Shown here: piece after piece, positions 1 to 8,800 of the stretch | How the letters are laid out: each line of letters opens with the position of its first letter | Numbering within the stretch: position 1 is the first letter of the stretch | Assembly: GCA_958453935.1 (NCBI GenBank) | Contig: CAUDZT010000002.1 | Span: 1 to 64,000, forward strand | Direction: 5' to 3' | From: an uncultured Collinsella sp. | Lineage (GTDB): Bacteria; Actinomycetota; Coriobacteriia; Coriobacteriales; Coriobacteriaceae | Length of the DNA stretch: 64,000 nt | Notes under the pieces: generated by a model | What the model saw: only the letters and a program-made list of their open reading frames with translations | Told to the model about the DNA's origin: nothing | Databases searched by the model: none | Translations under genes and position numbers: made by a program

Positions 1-1105
1 TGCTAAAACCAGCCGGAGCAGACTTCTTCTCAAACGGCAGCACAAAGGTCAGGACGTCATCCTTATCCTCATCAGCCCATTCAGCTGCATAACGCGCTAC
101 CCAATAGCCAACGGCACGATGCTTGAGCATCTTGCCAAAGACCGTAAGGAATACCGTGACAAACGCCGTCAGCACCAAGAACAATACGAGCGTGATGCCA
201 CCGCCGGTAACAAGCGCCTCAATAGCCGAAGGACGGTAGTAGTAGCTATACATACCGACAGAGGCAATGGCGCCGAAGACGAGCGTCAGGATCCATGTGA
301 CAACGTTGGCGACCAGACCCGTCAAAAACTCGGGAAGGAACGAAGCGCAGAACAGCTTGGTCTTGTTGTGCTTAAACGCCGCCCAGACCTTGTCGAGCGA
401 AAACGCGCTCTCGACACGACCGGTCACCGCAAAGTGCATCACGGCAATGTCGGCGAACATCTTAAAGAAGACCCCCAAGACCGCCGTGGCAATCATAGCC
501 AGGACAAGCAGGCCAAGCGAGCCAAACAGCGCTGCCTCGAGTGCATAGGAGCCGTAATACGAATACGAGCCCGCGGCGCCAATTACCACGCTCTCCACCA
601 GCGAAAGCACTACACCGATAACGGGAATGGCAGCGATAACCTTGAGCACGCCCGAGATAACACCCGAAAAGACGCCCAGACCAAACGACGTGGAGCGCAT
701 CAGCGGACGATCCATGCCGTCATCGACCTTAAGCGACAGGTCGCGGCCCCATTCGATGCCAAAGCCAGAACCGCACGCGCTTGCCACACAGGCAGCCAAA
801 AAGCCGATGGCAGCCGCGATACCGCCGATAACGGGAATGAACAGCACGAGCACTGACACGACACAGATGAGCGCCGGCAAAAAGGCGATCTGGCACGCGC
901 GCTGCAGCACGCCCGGCGTCTTGGTCATGTCCTCAAACGCCTGAGCCACACAGCCCTTGGACGCATTCGCCACGGGCGGTTGCGGAACAAACTGCTGGGG
1001 CTGACCCTGAGGGGCAGAGGCTGCGGCACCGGCATTAGGAGCACCGCACGCGCCACAGAACTTGTCGTTGTCGCCCATGGGGGCACCACACTGCGAACAG
1101 AACAT
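1..1105 (-). CDS. Zinc-ribbon multi-spanning membrane protein (C-terminus outside window)
   Basis: The protein starts with a zinc ribbon: MFCSQCGAPM, then a second CGACGAP knuckle (CxxC...CxxC) in the first 25 residues. A Gln/Pro-rich linker follows, and then long hydrophobic stretches predicting several membrane segments. The first 368 codons are visible and the frame runs off the left edge. I chose the ATG at 1105 over an in-frame ATG at 1114 because a GAAGGG ribosome binding site lies nine bases upstream of 1105 and abuts 1114. Proteins with an N-terminal zinc ribbon and a hydrophobic body are common in Coriobacteriia, but no reaction is known to me. The function is not assigned. Confidence 0.8.
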   Translation of the reverse strand, partial: MFCSQCGAPMGDNDKFCGACGAPNAGAAASAPQGQPQQFVPQPPVANASKGCVAQAFEDMTKTPGVLQRACQIAFLPALICVVSVLVLFIPVIGGIAAAIGFLAACVASACGSGFGIEWGRDLSLKVDDGMDRPLMRSTSFGLGVFSGVISGVLKVIAAIPVIGVVLSLVESVVIGAAGSYSYYGSYALEAALFGSLGLLVLAMIATAVLGVFFKMFADIAVMHFAVTGRVESAFSLDKVWAAFKHNKTKLFCASFLPEFLTGLVANVVTWILTLVFGAIASVGMYSYYYRPSAIEALVTGGGITLVLFLVLTAFVTVFLTVFGKMLKHRAVGYWVARYAAEWADEDKDDVLTFVLPFEKKSAPAGFS

Positions 1106-1255
1106 CGAAATCATCCCTTCGTATCATGAGCGAATCATCTGGATCGCAAACGATGTCTTTAGCATCATTATCACCCAATGTGGGGACAAATGCTCCAACA
1201 TGACGTATTTGCAACGCGCAGGGCGCTATTCGATTGTTTGATGAGCTCGACCGCG

Positions 1256-2278
1256 TTAGTTCGTTCCGCGGAAACCCTTGCCGACGATCTCGGAGCTGTC
1301 GACAATCGTGATAAAGGCACCCGGATCGACTTCGCGCGCATAGCGGCGCAGTTGCACGGCCTCGCGACGGCTTAGCACGCTCATGATCACCGTCACGCAC
1401 TTGCCCGAGAAAGCACCGTAGCCGCGGCTGATAGTCGCCGTACGGTTGAGATGCTTGACGATAAACTCCTCGACCTTAAGGGGCTCGGAACAAATGACCG
1501 TGCAGACCTTACGCAGGTGGATGCTCTCGATGGCTTTGTCGACCACGAGCGTCTTGGCAAACAGGCCGAGCACGCAGTACAGACCGACGCGCGGACCGTA
1601 CAAGAAGGCCGCGATGGTCACGATGCCGATATCGACCAGCAGCAGCGCACGGCCGATCTCAAGCGTCGTGCGGCGTTTGAGAATCATGGCGAGAATGTCC
1701 GTGCCGCCCGTCGAGGCACCAATATCAAAGACGATGGCGCTGCCGAGCGCCGGCAGAATCACGGCAAAGCACAGGTCGAGCCACATATCGCCCGTCATCG
1801 AGACATCGGTCGGAATAAAGAGCTCAAACAGCGAAACATAGGCGGACAGCGCAAACGAGGCAAAGACACTCCACAGGATTGCCTTGCGCTCCAAAAAGAT
1901 AAAGCCCAGAACGACCAGGACCGCATTGATAATCCACATAAAGACGCCGACGGGCAGGGTCGGGAACAGCGTGGACAGAATGACCGACACGCCCGAGGTG
2001 CCGCCAAAAGCAAAGTGATTAGGGGTTTTAAACGCGACGATGGCAAAGGCCGTGAGGATCAGGCCCAAATTGAGCTCGGCAAAAAAGCGCGGAAAGCCCG
2101 GCTCCTGGCTGCGCTTGCGACCAGCGCGCTCGCCCCGCTCGATAACATCGCGATCGACCACGCGCTCCATCGGCACTACGGGAGGACGATGCACCTCCTC
2201 GGCAGCACGCGACGCCGCCTCTGCCGCAGCGGCCTCAATTGCCCATGCCTTGCTTTCTGTTTCGTGCTCGTCGGCCAT
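1256..2278 (-). CDS. YitT family membrane protein with DUF2179 domain
   Basis: This 340-residue protein has a charged cytosolic N-terminus of about 65 residues, longer than in most YitT proteins. It is followed by five or six membrane segments (about residues 66-250) that include the family glycine-rich patch FGGTSGVSVIL and a GASTGGTDILAMILKRR motif. The C-terminal 80 residues match the DUF2179 fold (TATISRGYGAFSGK, then MSVLSRREAVQLRR). The family is widespread in Firmicutes and Actinobacteria and has no agreed biochemical role. A GAGGGG ribosome binding site lies about ten bases before the ATG. The gene appears monocistronic. Confidence 0.9.
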   Translation of the reverse strand: MADEHETESKAWAIEAAAAEAASRAAEEVHRPPVVPMERVVDRDVIERGERAGRKRSQEPGFPRFFAELNLGLILTAFAIVAFKTPNHFAFGGTSGVSVILSTLFPTLPVGVFMWIINAVLVVLGFIFLERKAILWSVFASFALSAYVSLFELFIPTDVSMTGDMWLDLCFAVILPALGSAIVFDIGASTGGTDILAMILKRRTTLEIGRALLLVDIGIVTIAAFLYGPRVGLYCVLGLFAKTLVVDKAIESIHLRKVCTVICSEPLKVEEFIVKHLNRTATISRGYGAFSGKCVTVIMSVLSRREAVQLRRYAREVDPGAFITIVDSSEIVGKGFRGTN

Positions 2279-2390
2279 TACGGCAACCCCTCGTTAACAA
2301 TTTGGAAACAATGCGCCCATTAGAGTAACGCGGAACGTGGGGATTGCAACCCTTAGTTAGACGAGCGGTATGACTATATCGGGAGCGTAC

Positions 2391-2433
2391 AAAAACGGCC
2401 GGCCACGCTTTTGCTTGCGCGGTCGGCCGTTTA
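2391..2433 (-). terminator. Intrinsic terminator of the amaP-asp23 operon
   Basis: A GC-rich stem (arms starting AAACGGCCG and ending CGGCCGTTT) is followed on the minus strand by GTTTTTG. It lies about 50 bases past the asp23 stop, separated from it by the REP-like element. Confidence 0.7.
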
Positions 2434-2444
2434 ATGTTTTCGCA

Positions 2445-2487
2445 GATAAAACCTGCCAAAACAAACCTGTCCCTTTTTGGAAGGTTA
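2445..2487. repeat. GGGACAG REP-like hairpin, copy 1
   Basis: This is an inverted repeat with arms CCTGCCAAAA and TTTTTGGAAGG around a loop carrying CCTGTCCC. The right end of the element contains the asp23 stop codon (TTA at 2485-2487 on the plus strand). Confidence 0.85.
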
Positions 2488-3000
2488 TTCGTGCTGGCTG
2501 GTGCGGTGCTCGTACTCCTCGGGGGTGATGACATCCTCGATGCGCAGGTTGACGCCCGCCACCTCAAGGCCGGTCATCGCGGCAAGGCGCTCGGTGACAC
2601 GTGCCTTAACATCGTCGAAGATCGCGGGCGCATAGGCGCCGTACTCGATGATGACGGAGATGTTGACGACCACGCGATTATCGTCGGTGACCTCGACCGT
2701 CACGCCCTTGGTCAGATTCTCGGCACCAAACTGCTCCTGCACAAAGTGCATGAGGTTACCCTTCATGCCCAGAACGTGCGGAACCTCGCGGGTGGCCATG
2801 GCAACGATCTTCTCGATCACGCCGTTGGAATAGGTCAGCGAGTCCTCGGACTCATCCGCCTCCTCGTCGTCCTCATCCGTATCGGACTCGGCCTCGACGA
2901 GAGCCTCATCCTCGAGCGTCACATCCTCAGCTTCGGCGACGACCGCCTCGTTCTCCTCGAGCTCGGTATCGGCTACATCGACCTTCGTATTAAAAGCCAT
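2485..3000 (-). CDS. Asp23/Gls24 family envelope stress protein
   Basis: This 171-residue protein has a very acidic N-terminal tail (residues 1-60, rich in Glu/Asp) and then an Asp23/Gls24 domain (about 62-160), recognisable from NGVIEKIVAMATREVPHV and the closing VNLRIEDVITPE. In Staphylococcus, Asp23 is a cytosolic protein tethered to the membrane by AmaP and tied to cell envelope stress. The same genetic neighbourhood is seen here: amaP, a DUF2273 protein and asp23 run in that order. Its stop codon lies inside a REP-like hairpin. It is the last gene of a three-gene operon. Confidence 0.9.
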   Translation of the reverse strand: MAFNTKVDVADTELEENEAVVAEAEDVTLEDEALVEAESDTDEDDEEADESEDSLTYSNGVIEKIVAMATREVPHVLGMKGNLMHFVQEQFGAENLTKGVTVEVTDDNRVVVNISVIIEYGAYAPAIFDDVKARVTERLAAMTGLEVAGVNLRIEDVITPEEYEHRTSQHE

Positions 3001-3044
3001 GGTTCCTCCTTATGCCTGCCGCGGATGCGACAGTCGAATACATA

Positions 3045-3422
3045 TTAGCGGCCGCTAAACAGACGGCCGAAGAAGTTGACGATCCCGTTCTCGCCGTCGC
3101 GGATCTGACCAATTACGGCGCCGATCAGCACGAAGAATGCAATGACGAGCGTGTCCCACAGGCCCAACGTGAGCACCAACACGGCGAGGATAAAGCCGGC
3201 GACGGCGCCGAGCGTGGTGTTGGGATGACGCACAGCATAGCTCCAGATGGCAGCGCCCGTACCCTTGATGAGACCCATAGCCTCGTCAAAATCCGCGGCT
3301 GCCGCGTCTTGTAACTCGGTTGCCTCTGCTTTGGAATCAACAGGTTCGCTCGCCGACGTGGCGCTCTGGTCAATCGTCAGGCGCGGCGTACGAGCGGTCT
3401 TATCTTGATTGGTATCACTCAC
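3045..3422 (-). CDS. DUF2273-like small membrane protein
   Basis: This is a 125-residue protein with a hydrophilic N-terminal half and a C-terminal part (about 70-125) containing two membrane helices and a conserved glycine-rich end, GENGIVNFFGRLFSGR. DUF2273 proteins are usually about 60 residues and sit in Asp23/AmaP operons, so the extra N-terminal half is unusual. I use the GTG at 3422: it has GGAGG six bases upstream and overlaps the amaP stop by eight bases (GTGAGTGA), a sign of translational coupling. An upstream in-frame start would overlap amaP by more than 200 bases and is unlikely. Confidence 0.8.
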   Translation of the reverse strand: MSDTNQDKTARTPRLTIDQSATSASEPVDSKAEATELQDAAAADFDEAMGLIKGTGAAIWSYAVRHPNTTLGAVAGFILAVLVLTLGLWDTLVIAFFVLIGAVIGQIRDGENGIVNFFGRLFSGR

Positions 3423-3960
3423 CGGAAACCTCCACGGTCTGGACGGTAGTCTTGGACGGCAAAAAACGGACACGCGCGGTCGTACCCGGCGTGCCGAGCA
3501 TGGTGTCGCAGGCCTTCTCGATGCGCTGCTGCATCGAGGTGGCAAGAGCGGCAACGTCCTTATCATCGAGCGCGATGGCCTCGACCTTAAAACGGACGTG
3601 CGAATCGTCGGAGCCTTGGACGCGGGCCTCGACATGCTCGACCATCACGCGGTCGTCACGCTCGGCAGCAGCCCTGGCGCACGAAGAAAGCGCCGCAAGG
3701 GTAACCTCGATATTGCGCTCCCCCGCCGGATGCACGCAGGACGGTTCGCGACGGGCGAACATCAGGCGGAAAAAGCTTACCAGCACGCCGATCGCCACGA
3801 CGCCGGCGCACGCCGTGACGACGATGCGCGGCATGGGGTCGCGCATCAGCAGCATAAAGCGATACGTATACGGCCCCCAAAACTGGCAGACAAGCGTACC
3901 CAGCGCCACGATGGTGGCGGCAAGATACACGATCGCTAGGGCTCGTTTGAGTACGCGCAC
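3415..3960 (-). CDS. amaP: AmaP-type alkaline shock membrane anchor
   Basis: This 181-residue protein has two N-terminal membrane helices (about residues 9-28 and 43-65) followed by a cytosolic Asp23-like alpha/beta domain (about 80-175). This is the AmaP layout, and AmaP is the membrane anchor for Asp23. It starts with GTG, supported by a GAAGGGAG ribosome binding site six bases upstream. It is the first gene of the operon, and its stop overlaps the next start by eight bases. Confidence 0.82.
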   Translation of the reverse strand: MRVLKRALAIVYLAATIVALGTLVCQFWGPYTYRFMLLMRDPMPRIVVTACAGVVAIGVLVSFFRLMFARREPSCVHPAGERNIEVTLAALSSCARAAAERDDRVMVEHVEARVQGSDDSHVRFKVEAIALDDKDVAALATSMQQRIEKACDTMLGTPGTTARVRFLPSKTTVQTVEVSGE

Positions 3961-4013
3961 GCGGCGCTCCCTTCAAATCTCGGCTCTCGAAATGCAGAAC
4001 GGTTCGCATCATT

Positions 4014-4059
4014 ATAAAAGAGCCGGGTCCGGTGCTCTACGCACGCGGATCCGGCTCAT
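4014..4059 (-). terminator. Intrinsic terminator after yebC
   Basis: On the minus strand a GAGCCGGATCCG...CGGACCCGGCTC stem is followed by TTTTAT. It lies between the yebC stop and amaP, so the alkaline-shock operon is probably transcribed separately from yebC. Confidence 0.7.
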
Positions 4060-4126
4060 CTATTCCACGAGGCTTGCATGCTCGCTTCATTATGCCCAGA
4101 TATGCACGGCTTAACCCGTGCGAGCG

Positions 4127-4933
4127 CTACTCCTCCTCGAGGGCAGCGATGACCTCGTCGGTCATGTCCATGGTGCTGTAAACATCCTGGACGTCGTCGA
4201 GCTCCTCAAGACGGTCGATGAGGCGCTGGACCTTCTTGGCGTCGGTACCAGAGACCTCGGTCGGGGTGGTCGGGACCATGGTGGTCTCGGAACCCTTGAC
4301 CTGGACGCCCTGCTCCTCGAGCGCCTTGGAGACAGCCATGACGTCGTTGGCAGCAGTCCAGACGATCCACTCCTCGCCGGCATCCTCGTAGTCCTCGCCA
4401 CCGGCCTCGGCGATGGCCATCATGAACTCATCCTCGTCACCGGCAGCACCGTTGGCGATCATGGTCTCCTTCTTGGCGTTCTCGTCCAGGATCTCCTTGG
4501 CGACGACGATCTGGCCCTTGCGCTCAAACTGGAAGGCGACGGAGCCGGAGGTGCCCAGGTTGCCACCAGCGTGGGAGAAGGCGGAACGGACATCAGCGGC
4601 GGTACGGTTGCGGTTGTCGGTCAGGCAGTCGACGTAGACGGCGACACCGGCGGGACCGTAGCCCTCGTACACGATGTTCTCGTAGACGGCGGCGTCAGCA
4701 CCCGAACCAAAAGCCTTGTCGATAGCGGACTTGATCTTGTCCTTAGGCATGGACTGAGCCTTGGCCTTGGCAACGGCAGCGGCGAGGCTGGCGTTGTTCT
4801 CGGGCAGCGGGTCACCGCCGAGACGGGCAGCAACGGTGATGTTGCGGCTGAGCTTGGAGAAGAGGGCGGAACGCTTGGCGTCCTGCGCGCCCTTACGATG
4901 CTTGGTTGTGGCCCACTTAGAGTGTCCGGACAT
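4127..4933 (-). CDS. yebC: YebC/PmpR/TACO1 family protein
   Basis: This is a 268-residue protein opening with the family hallmark MSGHSKWATTKHRKGAQDAKR, which continues into the three-domain YebC fold. The motif YEGYGPAGVAVYVDCLTDNRNRT sits near residue 90, and a DVYSTMDM-like end closes the domain. YebC proteins were first described as transcriptional regulators, and more recent work links some to translation of proline-rich stretches. Length is slightly above the usual 240-250 because of a short acidic C-terminus. A GGAGA ribosome binding site precedes the ATG. Confidence 0.95.
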   Translation of the reverse strand: MSGHSKWATTKHRKGAQDAKRSALFSKLSRNITVAARLGGDPLPENNASLAAAVAKAKAQSMPKDKIKSAIDKAFGSGADAAVYENIVYEGYGPAGVAVYVDCLTDNRNRTAADVRSAFSHAGGNLGTSGSVAFQFERKGQIVVAKEILDENAKKETMIANGAAGDEDEFMMAIAEAGGEDYEDAGEEWIVWTAANDVMAVSKALEEQGVQVKGSETTMVPTTPTEVSGTDAKKVQRLIDRLEELDDVQDVYSTMDMTDEVIAALEEE

Positions 4934-5097
4934 ACGTGTCTCCTATCGGTTTCGACCTAAAGCCCAGCGCAGATGCTCGGGCAATATAAACAAACGTCGT
5001 TATGATATACCTACTAGCCTGCGAGATAAACCCCAAAATGAAGGCGTCGTGATGATGTCCCCTTTGGTGCAAAGAAACCTGACCCCAATGCACCAAG

Positions 5098-7281
5098 TTA
5101 GGACCAGAGGAAGTCGCTGCGGGTGACGGTGGCGCCGATGGCGAAGGGCATGCAGGCGATGACCGGATACAGGTAGCGCATGTAGGTCGAGCCGTTGCAC
5201 GGACCAATCAGGCACACGGCGAGCACGCCCAGCAGCGGCACCCAAATGGCCAGCCCGCGCCACGAATGGCGGCGCAACAGGTAGACCACCACGGCGATCA
5301 TAATCCACACATAGGTGGCCGAGCTCATGGTGAGCGAGATAAACGGAATGCGCTGCACCGCCACGCGATACAGGTTGATCAGGTGGTCGCACCAGCGCAC
5401 AACCTTGCTATCGACCGGATGGAAGTCAAAGTACTTGAGGTTATCGGGCTTCGCCATAATCTCGGCACTGCGCGCCGTGCTGTAGACCCACGCATCGCGG
5501 GCACTCGGATAAAAGTAGCCGTAGTAGTTATTGATGAGCGCCGAGATGTAGCACTCGGGATCCTTTTTGAGCATCTGCGCCCAGACCTCAAAATAGGCCT
5601 TGATGTCCTCCTGCGAGGCGTACTCGTTAAAGCAATTTTTGACGGCGTCCGACTTATCCGGGTTGTAGCGGCGGCCCAGATTGTCGTACTTGAGCACACG
5701 GTCGATCACGGCACGCTCATCGTCGGTCACCAAGCCGTCGCAAGGAGCCTCCACGATAGTGCCGTCCTCCTTAACCGTAGGGTTGACACCCGAGTTGAGG
5801 CCGTCGTGCTTTTGGACGAAACGAGCCGTCTGCTGGAACGGAATCGAGAGGATTTCGCGCTTGGAGCCGGGCGTAATGTCGTGCGCCGGCATAAACACCT
5901 TGGTGAAGTACATATTAGAGGCAAGACAGAGTGCAAGCACCGCGAGGACGCCAACCCAGCGGAAGCGCGGCGTGGCGCATGAGACCGCGGTGCCCGTCTG
6001 CTTAGCCGCACGACGGGCGACATGTACATCCCATGCGCAAAACGCCGCCGCAATCACGCAGGCCGCCAACGGAAAGACCAGACCGCCATTGCGCAAAAAC
6101 GTGGAACCCATGGCAGCCAGCGCAAGCAACAGCCAGTCGTGGCGCGCAAAGAGCACGGGCCTCTGTTCGCCCGCACGCTCGGCATTGGCATCACGACGGG
6201 GCAAGCCACATGCCACGAGCTTGACGGTCTGTACCAGCAGCACCAAAAACGCGTCGGCAAAGAGCACGTCTTTGGTGAGCAACGCCGCGTAGTTAGAGAA
6301 CATCGGCATAAACGCAAAGAACAGCAGGATCGCACCGCGAACCGGCAGGCTCACGCCCAGTTTGCGCAGCGACGAAATGGAATAGGCCATGCAGGCAGCC
6401 GTGATGACAAATTGAGCGCAGGTATAGATGATGAGGCCCGCGTTAGCGCTGTTGAACAGCGAAAGCCCCAGTTGAACGCACGAGCCGATAATGGCCGTGT
6501 GCACTACGGGATGATGCCCGTTGAGCAGCACGTTGGGGTTGAGTAGGCGCAGGTAGTCGCTCGTGCCGTTGGGATAGTTGAACCACTGGCGAATCTGCGC
6601 ACCCGTATCTCCCATAAAAAGGCCGGGCAGCGAAGCGATGAGCGTGGGTGCCCAGGCGATCATAAGCACCAGGAAGGGCCCGGCAAAGGGATGGACCGAG
6701 AGCACGGCGTGAGCCACACGCCATATGCGGCCAAAGTGCGCCTCGGAAAACGGGATGCGTCGGGAGCTCAGCCAATCCAGACACTCAAAAGCCAGATAGA
6801 AGGCCACGATCGCTAGGAGCATCCAGCCCGCGCCGCCAATCCAGGCGCAGATGATGCGGGCCTTGTCGCCAAGAACAATCTCGGCCGAGTCGGTGAGGTC
6901 GTAGCTGCGGCCGAACACCATGCAGATGGCGAAAAACAGCGACGGCAGAATGATCGATGGACGCCAGGTGTCGCCACGGCCAAAGAACACGTAGCGAAAC
7001 GGCAGCGTGAGCAGGCAGGCAAGCGCAAGCAGCATGACCGCGTCGGTATGGCCGGCAAACGAGAGGAGCACCTCGTAGCACACGTACAGCATGCCCGAGG
7101 CTTTGGGGTCAATCGCCAAGACTGCGTTGCTCGACACCGGGGCGGGATCGATGGAAAACGCCGTGGTCGCCAACAGCGCGAGCAGAAATGCGATGAGCGT
7201 CTGCTTGGCGGGGTAGCGCTTAAACCAGACGATGCGGGCCGCGTCGCGCGCAGCCGTTGTGGAGAGATCGGAATCCTTCAC
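5098..7281 (-). CDS. Large polytopic membrane protein, DUF6020-like (possible GT-C glycosyltransferase)
   Basis: This 727-residue protein has more than ten hydrophobic segments and a soluble insertion near residues 480-610. The stretch LPGLFMGDTGAQIRQWF near residue 215, followed by NGHHPVVHT, resembles the first extracytoplasmic loop of GT-C enzymes, where acidic residues and His bind a lipid-phosphate sugar donor. I recall such proteins in actinobacteria under DUF6020; the transferase role is my inference. It starts with GTG at 7281 and has a rather distant GAAAGG. It is flanked by a REP-like hairpin upstream and by yebC downstream with no apparent operon. Confidence 0.7.
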   Translation of the reverse strand: MKDSDLSTTAARDAARIVWFKRYPAKQTLIAFLLALLATTAFSIDPAPVSSNAVLAIDPKASGMLYVCYEVLLSFAGHTDAVMLLALACLLTLPFRYVFFGRGDTWRPSIILPSLFFAICMVFGRSYDLTDSAEIVLGDKARIICAWIGGAGWMLLAIVAFYLAFECLDWLSSRRIPFSEAHFGRIWRVAHAVLSVHPFAGPFLVLMIAWAPTLIASLPGLFMGDTGAQIRQWFNYPNGTSDYLRLLNPNVLLNGHHPVVHTAIIGSCVQLGLSLFNSANAGLIIYTCAQFVITAACMAYSISSLRKLGVSLPVRGAILLFFAFMPMFSNYAALLTKDVLFADAFLVLLVQTVKLVACGLPRRDANAERAGEQRPVLFARHDWLLLALAAMGSTFLRNGGLVFPLAACVIAAAFCAWDVHVARRAAKQTGTAVSCATPRFRWVGVLAVLALCLASNMYFTKVFMPAHDITPGSKREILSIPFQQTARFVQKHDGLNSGVNPTVKEDGTIVEAPCDGLVTDDERAVIDRVLKYDNLGRRYNPDKSDAVKNCFNEYASQEDIKAYFEVWAQMLKKDPECYISALINNYYGYFYPSARDAWVYSTARSAEIMAKPDNLKYFDFHPVDSKVVRWCDHLINLYRVAVQRIPFISLTMSSATYVWIMIAVVVYLLRRHSWRGLAIWVPLLGVLAVCLIGPCNGSTYMRYLYPVIACMPFAIGATVTRSDFLWS

Positions 7282-7300
7282 AGTCCGAAAGCCTTTCTAG

Positions 7301-7345
7301 AAACCTATCAAAAAGGGACAGGTTTATTTTGGCAGGTTTTATCTG
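7301..7345. repeat. GGGACAG REP-like hairpin, copy 2
   Basis: This copy is in reverse orientation (AAAAAGGGACAGG, then TTTTGGCAGGTTTT). One arm has drifted (CCTATC in place of CCTGCC). It lies just upstream of the 727-residue membrane protein gene. Confidence 0.85.
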
Positions 7346-7380
7346 GAAAACGTTACGGTTCTGTCATCGTTGCCCAGCAA

Positions 7381-7417
7381 ACCACCACAAAGGTGCCTGT
7401 CCCCTTTGTGGTGGTTA
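7381..7417. repeat. GGGACAG REP-like hairpin, copy 3 (stem variant)
   Basis: The stem here is ACCACCACAAAG/CTTTGTGGTGGT, different from the main family, while the CCTGTCCC core is kept. The lgt stop codon (TTA at 7415-7417 on the plus strand) is the end of the element. Confidence 0.8.
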
Positions 7418-8236
7418 GACGTCCAGGTAGATACGCTGGGGACGATTGCGGTGTCGGGCGAAGATGATGAGCGCCAGGCCGGCGATCACGAGCGGCAAGC
7501 TCAGCAGCTGGCCCATGGTGATGACGCCTCCCAGCAGATAACCCAGCTGGGCATCGGGCACGCGCACAAACTCAACGAGAAAGCGGACGATGCCGTACCC
7601 CATCACGAACACGCCCATAAACGTGCCCTGGGGCAGCAGCGGCTTTTTGCGACTGAGCACCTGTAGGATGCAAAAGAGCACGATGCCCTCTAGAAACGCC
7701 TCGTAGAGCTGGGAGGGATGGCGCGGCATATCGCCCGCGGTGCCGCCAAAGACCACACCCCAGGGCAGATCGGTCGGCTTACCCCACAGCTCGCCGTTGA
7801 CGAAATTGGCACAACGTCCCAGGCACAGCGCCAGCGGAGCACCGATCACAGCAAGGTCGGCGATGGTCCAGGCGTCGAGCTTGTACATGCGGCACACGAT
7901 GATGCCGCCCAAGATGCCGCCCACCAGGCCGCCGTGGAAGCTCATGCCTCCCTCGTTGGTGGCAAAGATTTCGAGCGGGTGGGTCCAATAGTAGCCATCG
8001 CCGTAAAAGACGACGTAAAACAGGCGCGCGCCGATGATGAGGCCAAAGACCGCGCCGACCACGACGCTCGTCAGGTCATCAATCGTAATGTCGAAGCCCC
8101 AGCGGCGCTGCGTGCGATACATAACGACTGCCGTAAGCAGGGCGCCGACCACATAGGCCAGGCCGTACCAGTAGATGGTGATGGGGCCCGCCGAGATCGC
8201 GACGGGATCAAGCATATGGTAGAGGTCGTTGAGCAT
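7415..8236 (-). CDS. lgt: Prolipoprotein diacylglyceryl transferase
   Basis: The 273-residue protein is an integral membrane enzyme. It transfers diacylglycerol from phosphatidylglycerol to the lipobox cysteine of prolipoproteins, the first step of lipoprotein maturation. It has about seven membrane segments, the HGGLVGGILGG motif near residue 105 and the Lgt signature GRCANFVNGELWGKPTDLPW near residue 140, including the essential Arg and Asn-Gly-Glu. AAGGGA precedes the ATG by five bases. The stop codon is supplied by a REP-like hairpin. A substrate is visible in this window: the ABC importer binding protein at 30.3 kb has a lipobox. Confidence 0.95.
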   Translation of the reverse strand: MLNDLYHMLDPVAISAGPITIYWYGLAYVVGALLTAVVMYRTQRRWGFDITIDDLTSVVVGAVFGLIIGARLFYVVFYGDGYYWTHPLEIFATNEGGMSFHGGLVGGILGGIIVCRMYKLDAWTIADLAVIGAPLALCLGRCANFVNGELWGKPTDLPWGVVFGGTAGDMPRHPSQLYEAFLEGIVLFCILQVLSRKKPLLPQGTFMGVFVMGYGIVRFLVEFVRVPDAQLGYLLGGVITMGQLLSLPLVIAGLALIIFARHRNRPQRIYLDV

Positions 8237-8261
8237 ATCGATCCCTTGCTCCCTATATACA

Positions 8262-8298
8262 AATGCGGCCGCGGGCCTTACGCTCGCAGCCGCATATT
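8262..8298 (-). terminator. Hairpin between the NifU-like gene and lgt
   Basis: On the minus strand an ATGCGGCTGCG...CGCGGCCGCAT stem is followed by TTTG. The T-run is weak, so termination may be partial. Confidence 0.45.
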
Positions 8299-8344
8299 TG
8301 GGCGTAACGTCTATGCGGAGCGTACCGTCCGCAGCTTTCGCGTC

Positions 8345-8623
8345 TTAGAACGGCGCGTACTCGTCGTACAGGTCCTCGGCCTCGCCGGAAGCATTGACCT
8401 GCTCAACGCGGGTAACGCCGGGCACATGCTCCTTCAGGATGCGCTCGATACCCATGGAAAGGGTTAGCGAACTCATGGGGCAGCCGGCGCAGGCGCCCTG
8501 CAGCTCCAGCTTGACAACACCCTCGTCGTCGACGCCCACATACTCCATATCGCCGCCATCGGCCTGCAGGTTGGGGCGAATCTCTTCAAGAACCTTCTTA
8601 AGCAGCTCTTCGTTAACAGCCAC
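8345..8623 (-). CDS. NifU-like Fe-S scaffold protein (Nfu type)
   Basis: This 92-residue stand-alone NifU C-terminal domain carries the CxxC cluster-binding pair in GACAGCPMSS (about residues 42-47) and an N-terminal LEEIRPNLQADGGDMEYVGV that is typical of Nfu. Such proteins assemble and hand on [4Fe-4S] clusters. It starts with GTG, preceded by GGAG five bases upstream. The gene stands alone, with no suf or isc genes visible nearby. The Fe-S clients in the window would include the dehydratase activase and the radical SAM protein, but that link is only inference. Confidence 0.9.
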   Translation of the reverse strand: MAVNEELLKKVLEEIRPNLQADGGDMEYVGVDDEGVVKLELQGACAGCPMSSLTLSMGIERILKEHVPGVTRVEQVNASGEAEDLYDEYAPF

Positions 8624-8800
8624 AGGGGCTCCTTTCTCACAATAACGCGGGCACGCCCGCGGACAGAAGCTATGTTACTACAGCCATGTACCCGCTCACG
8701 AGCCGTCCATGCGCGCAGACGCGACTTTCACGAGTAGTCAATTTGGGACGGGGCTCTTTTAGCTGTTTTTGTTGCCGAGCAGTGCCGGCGCACATCGTTG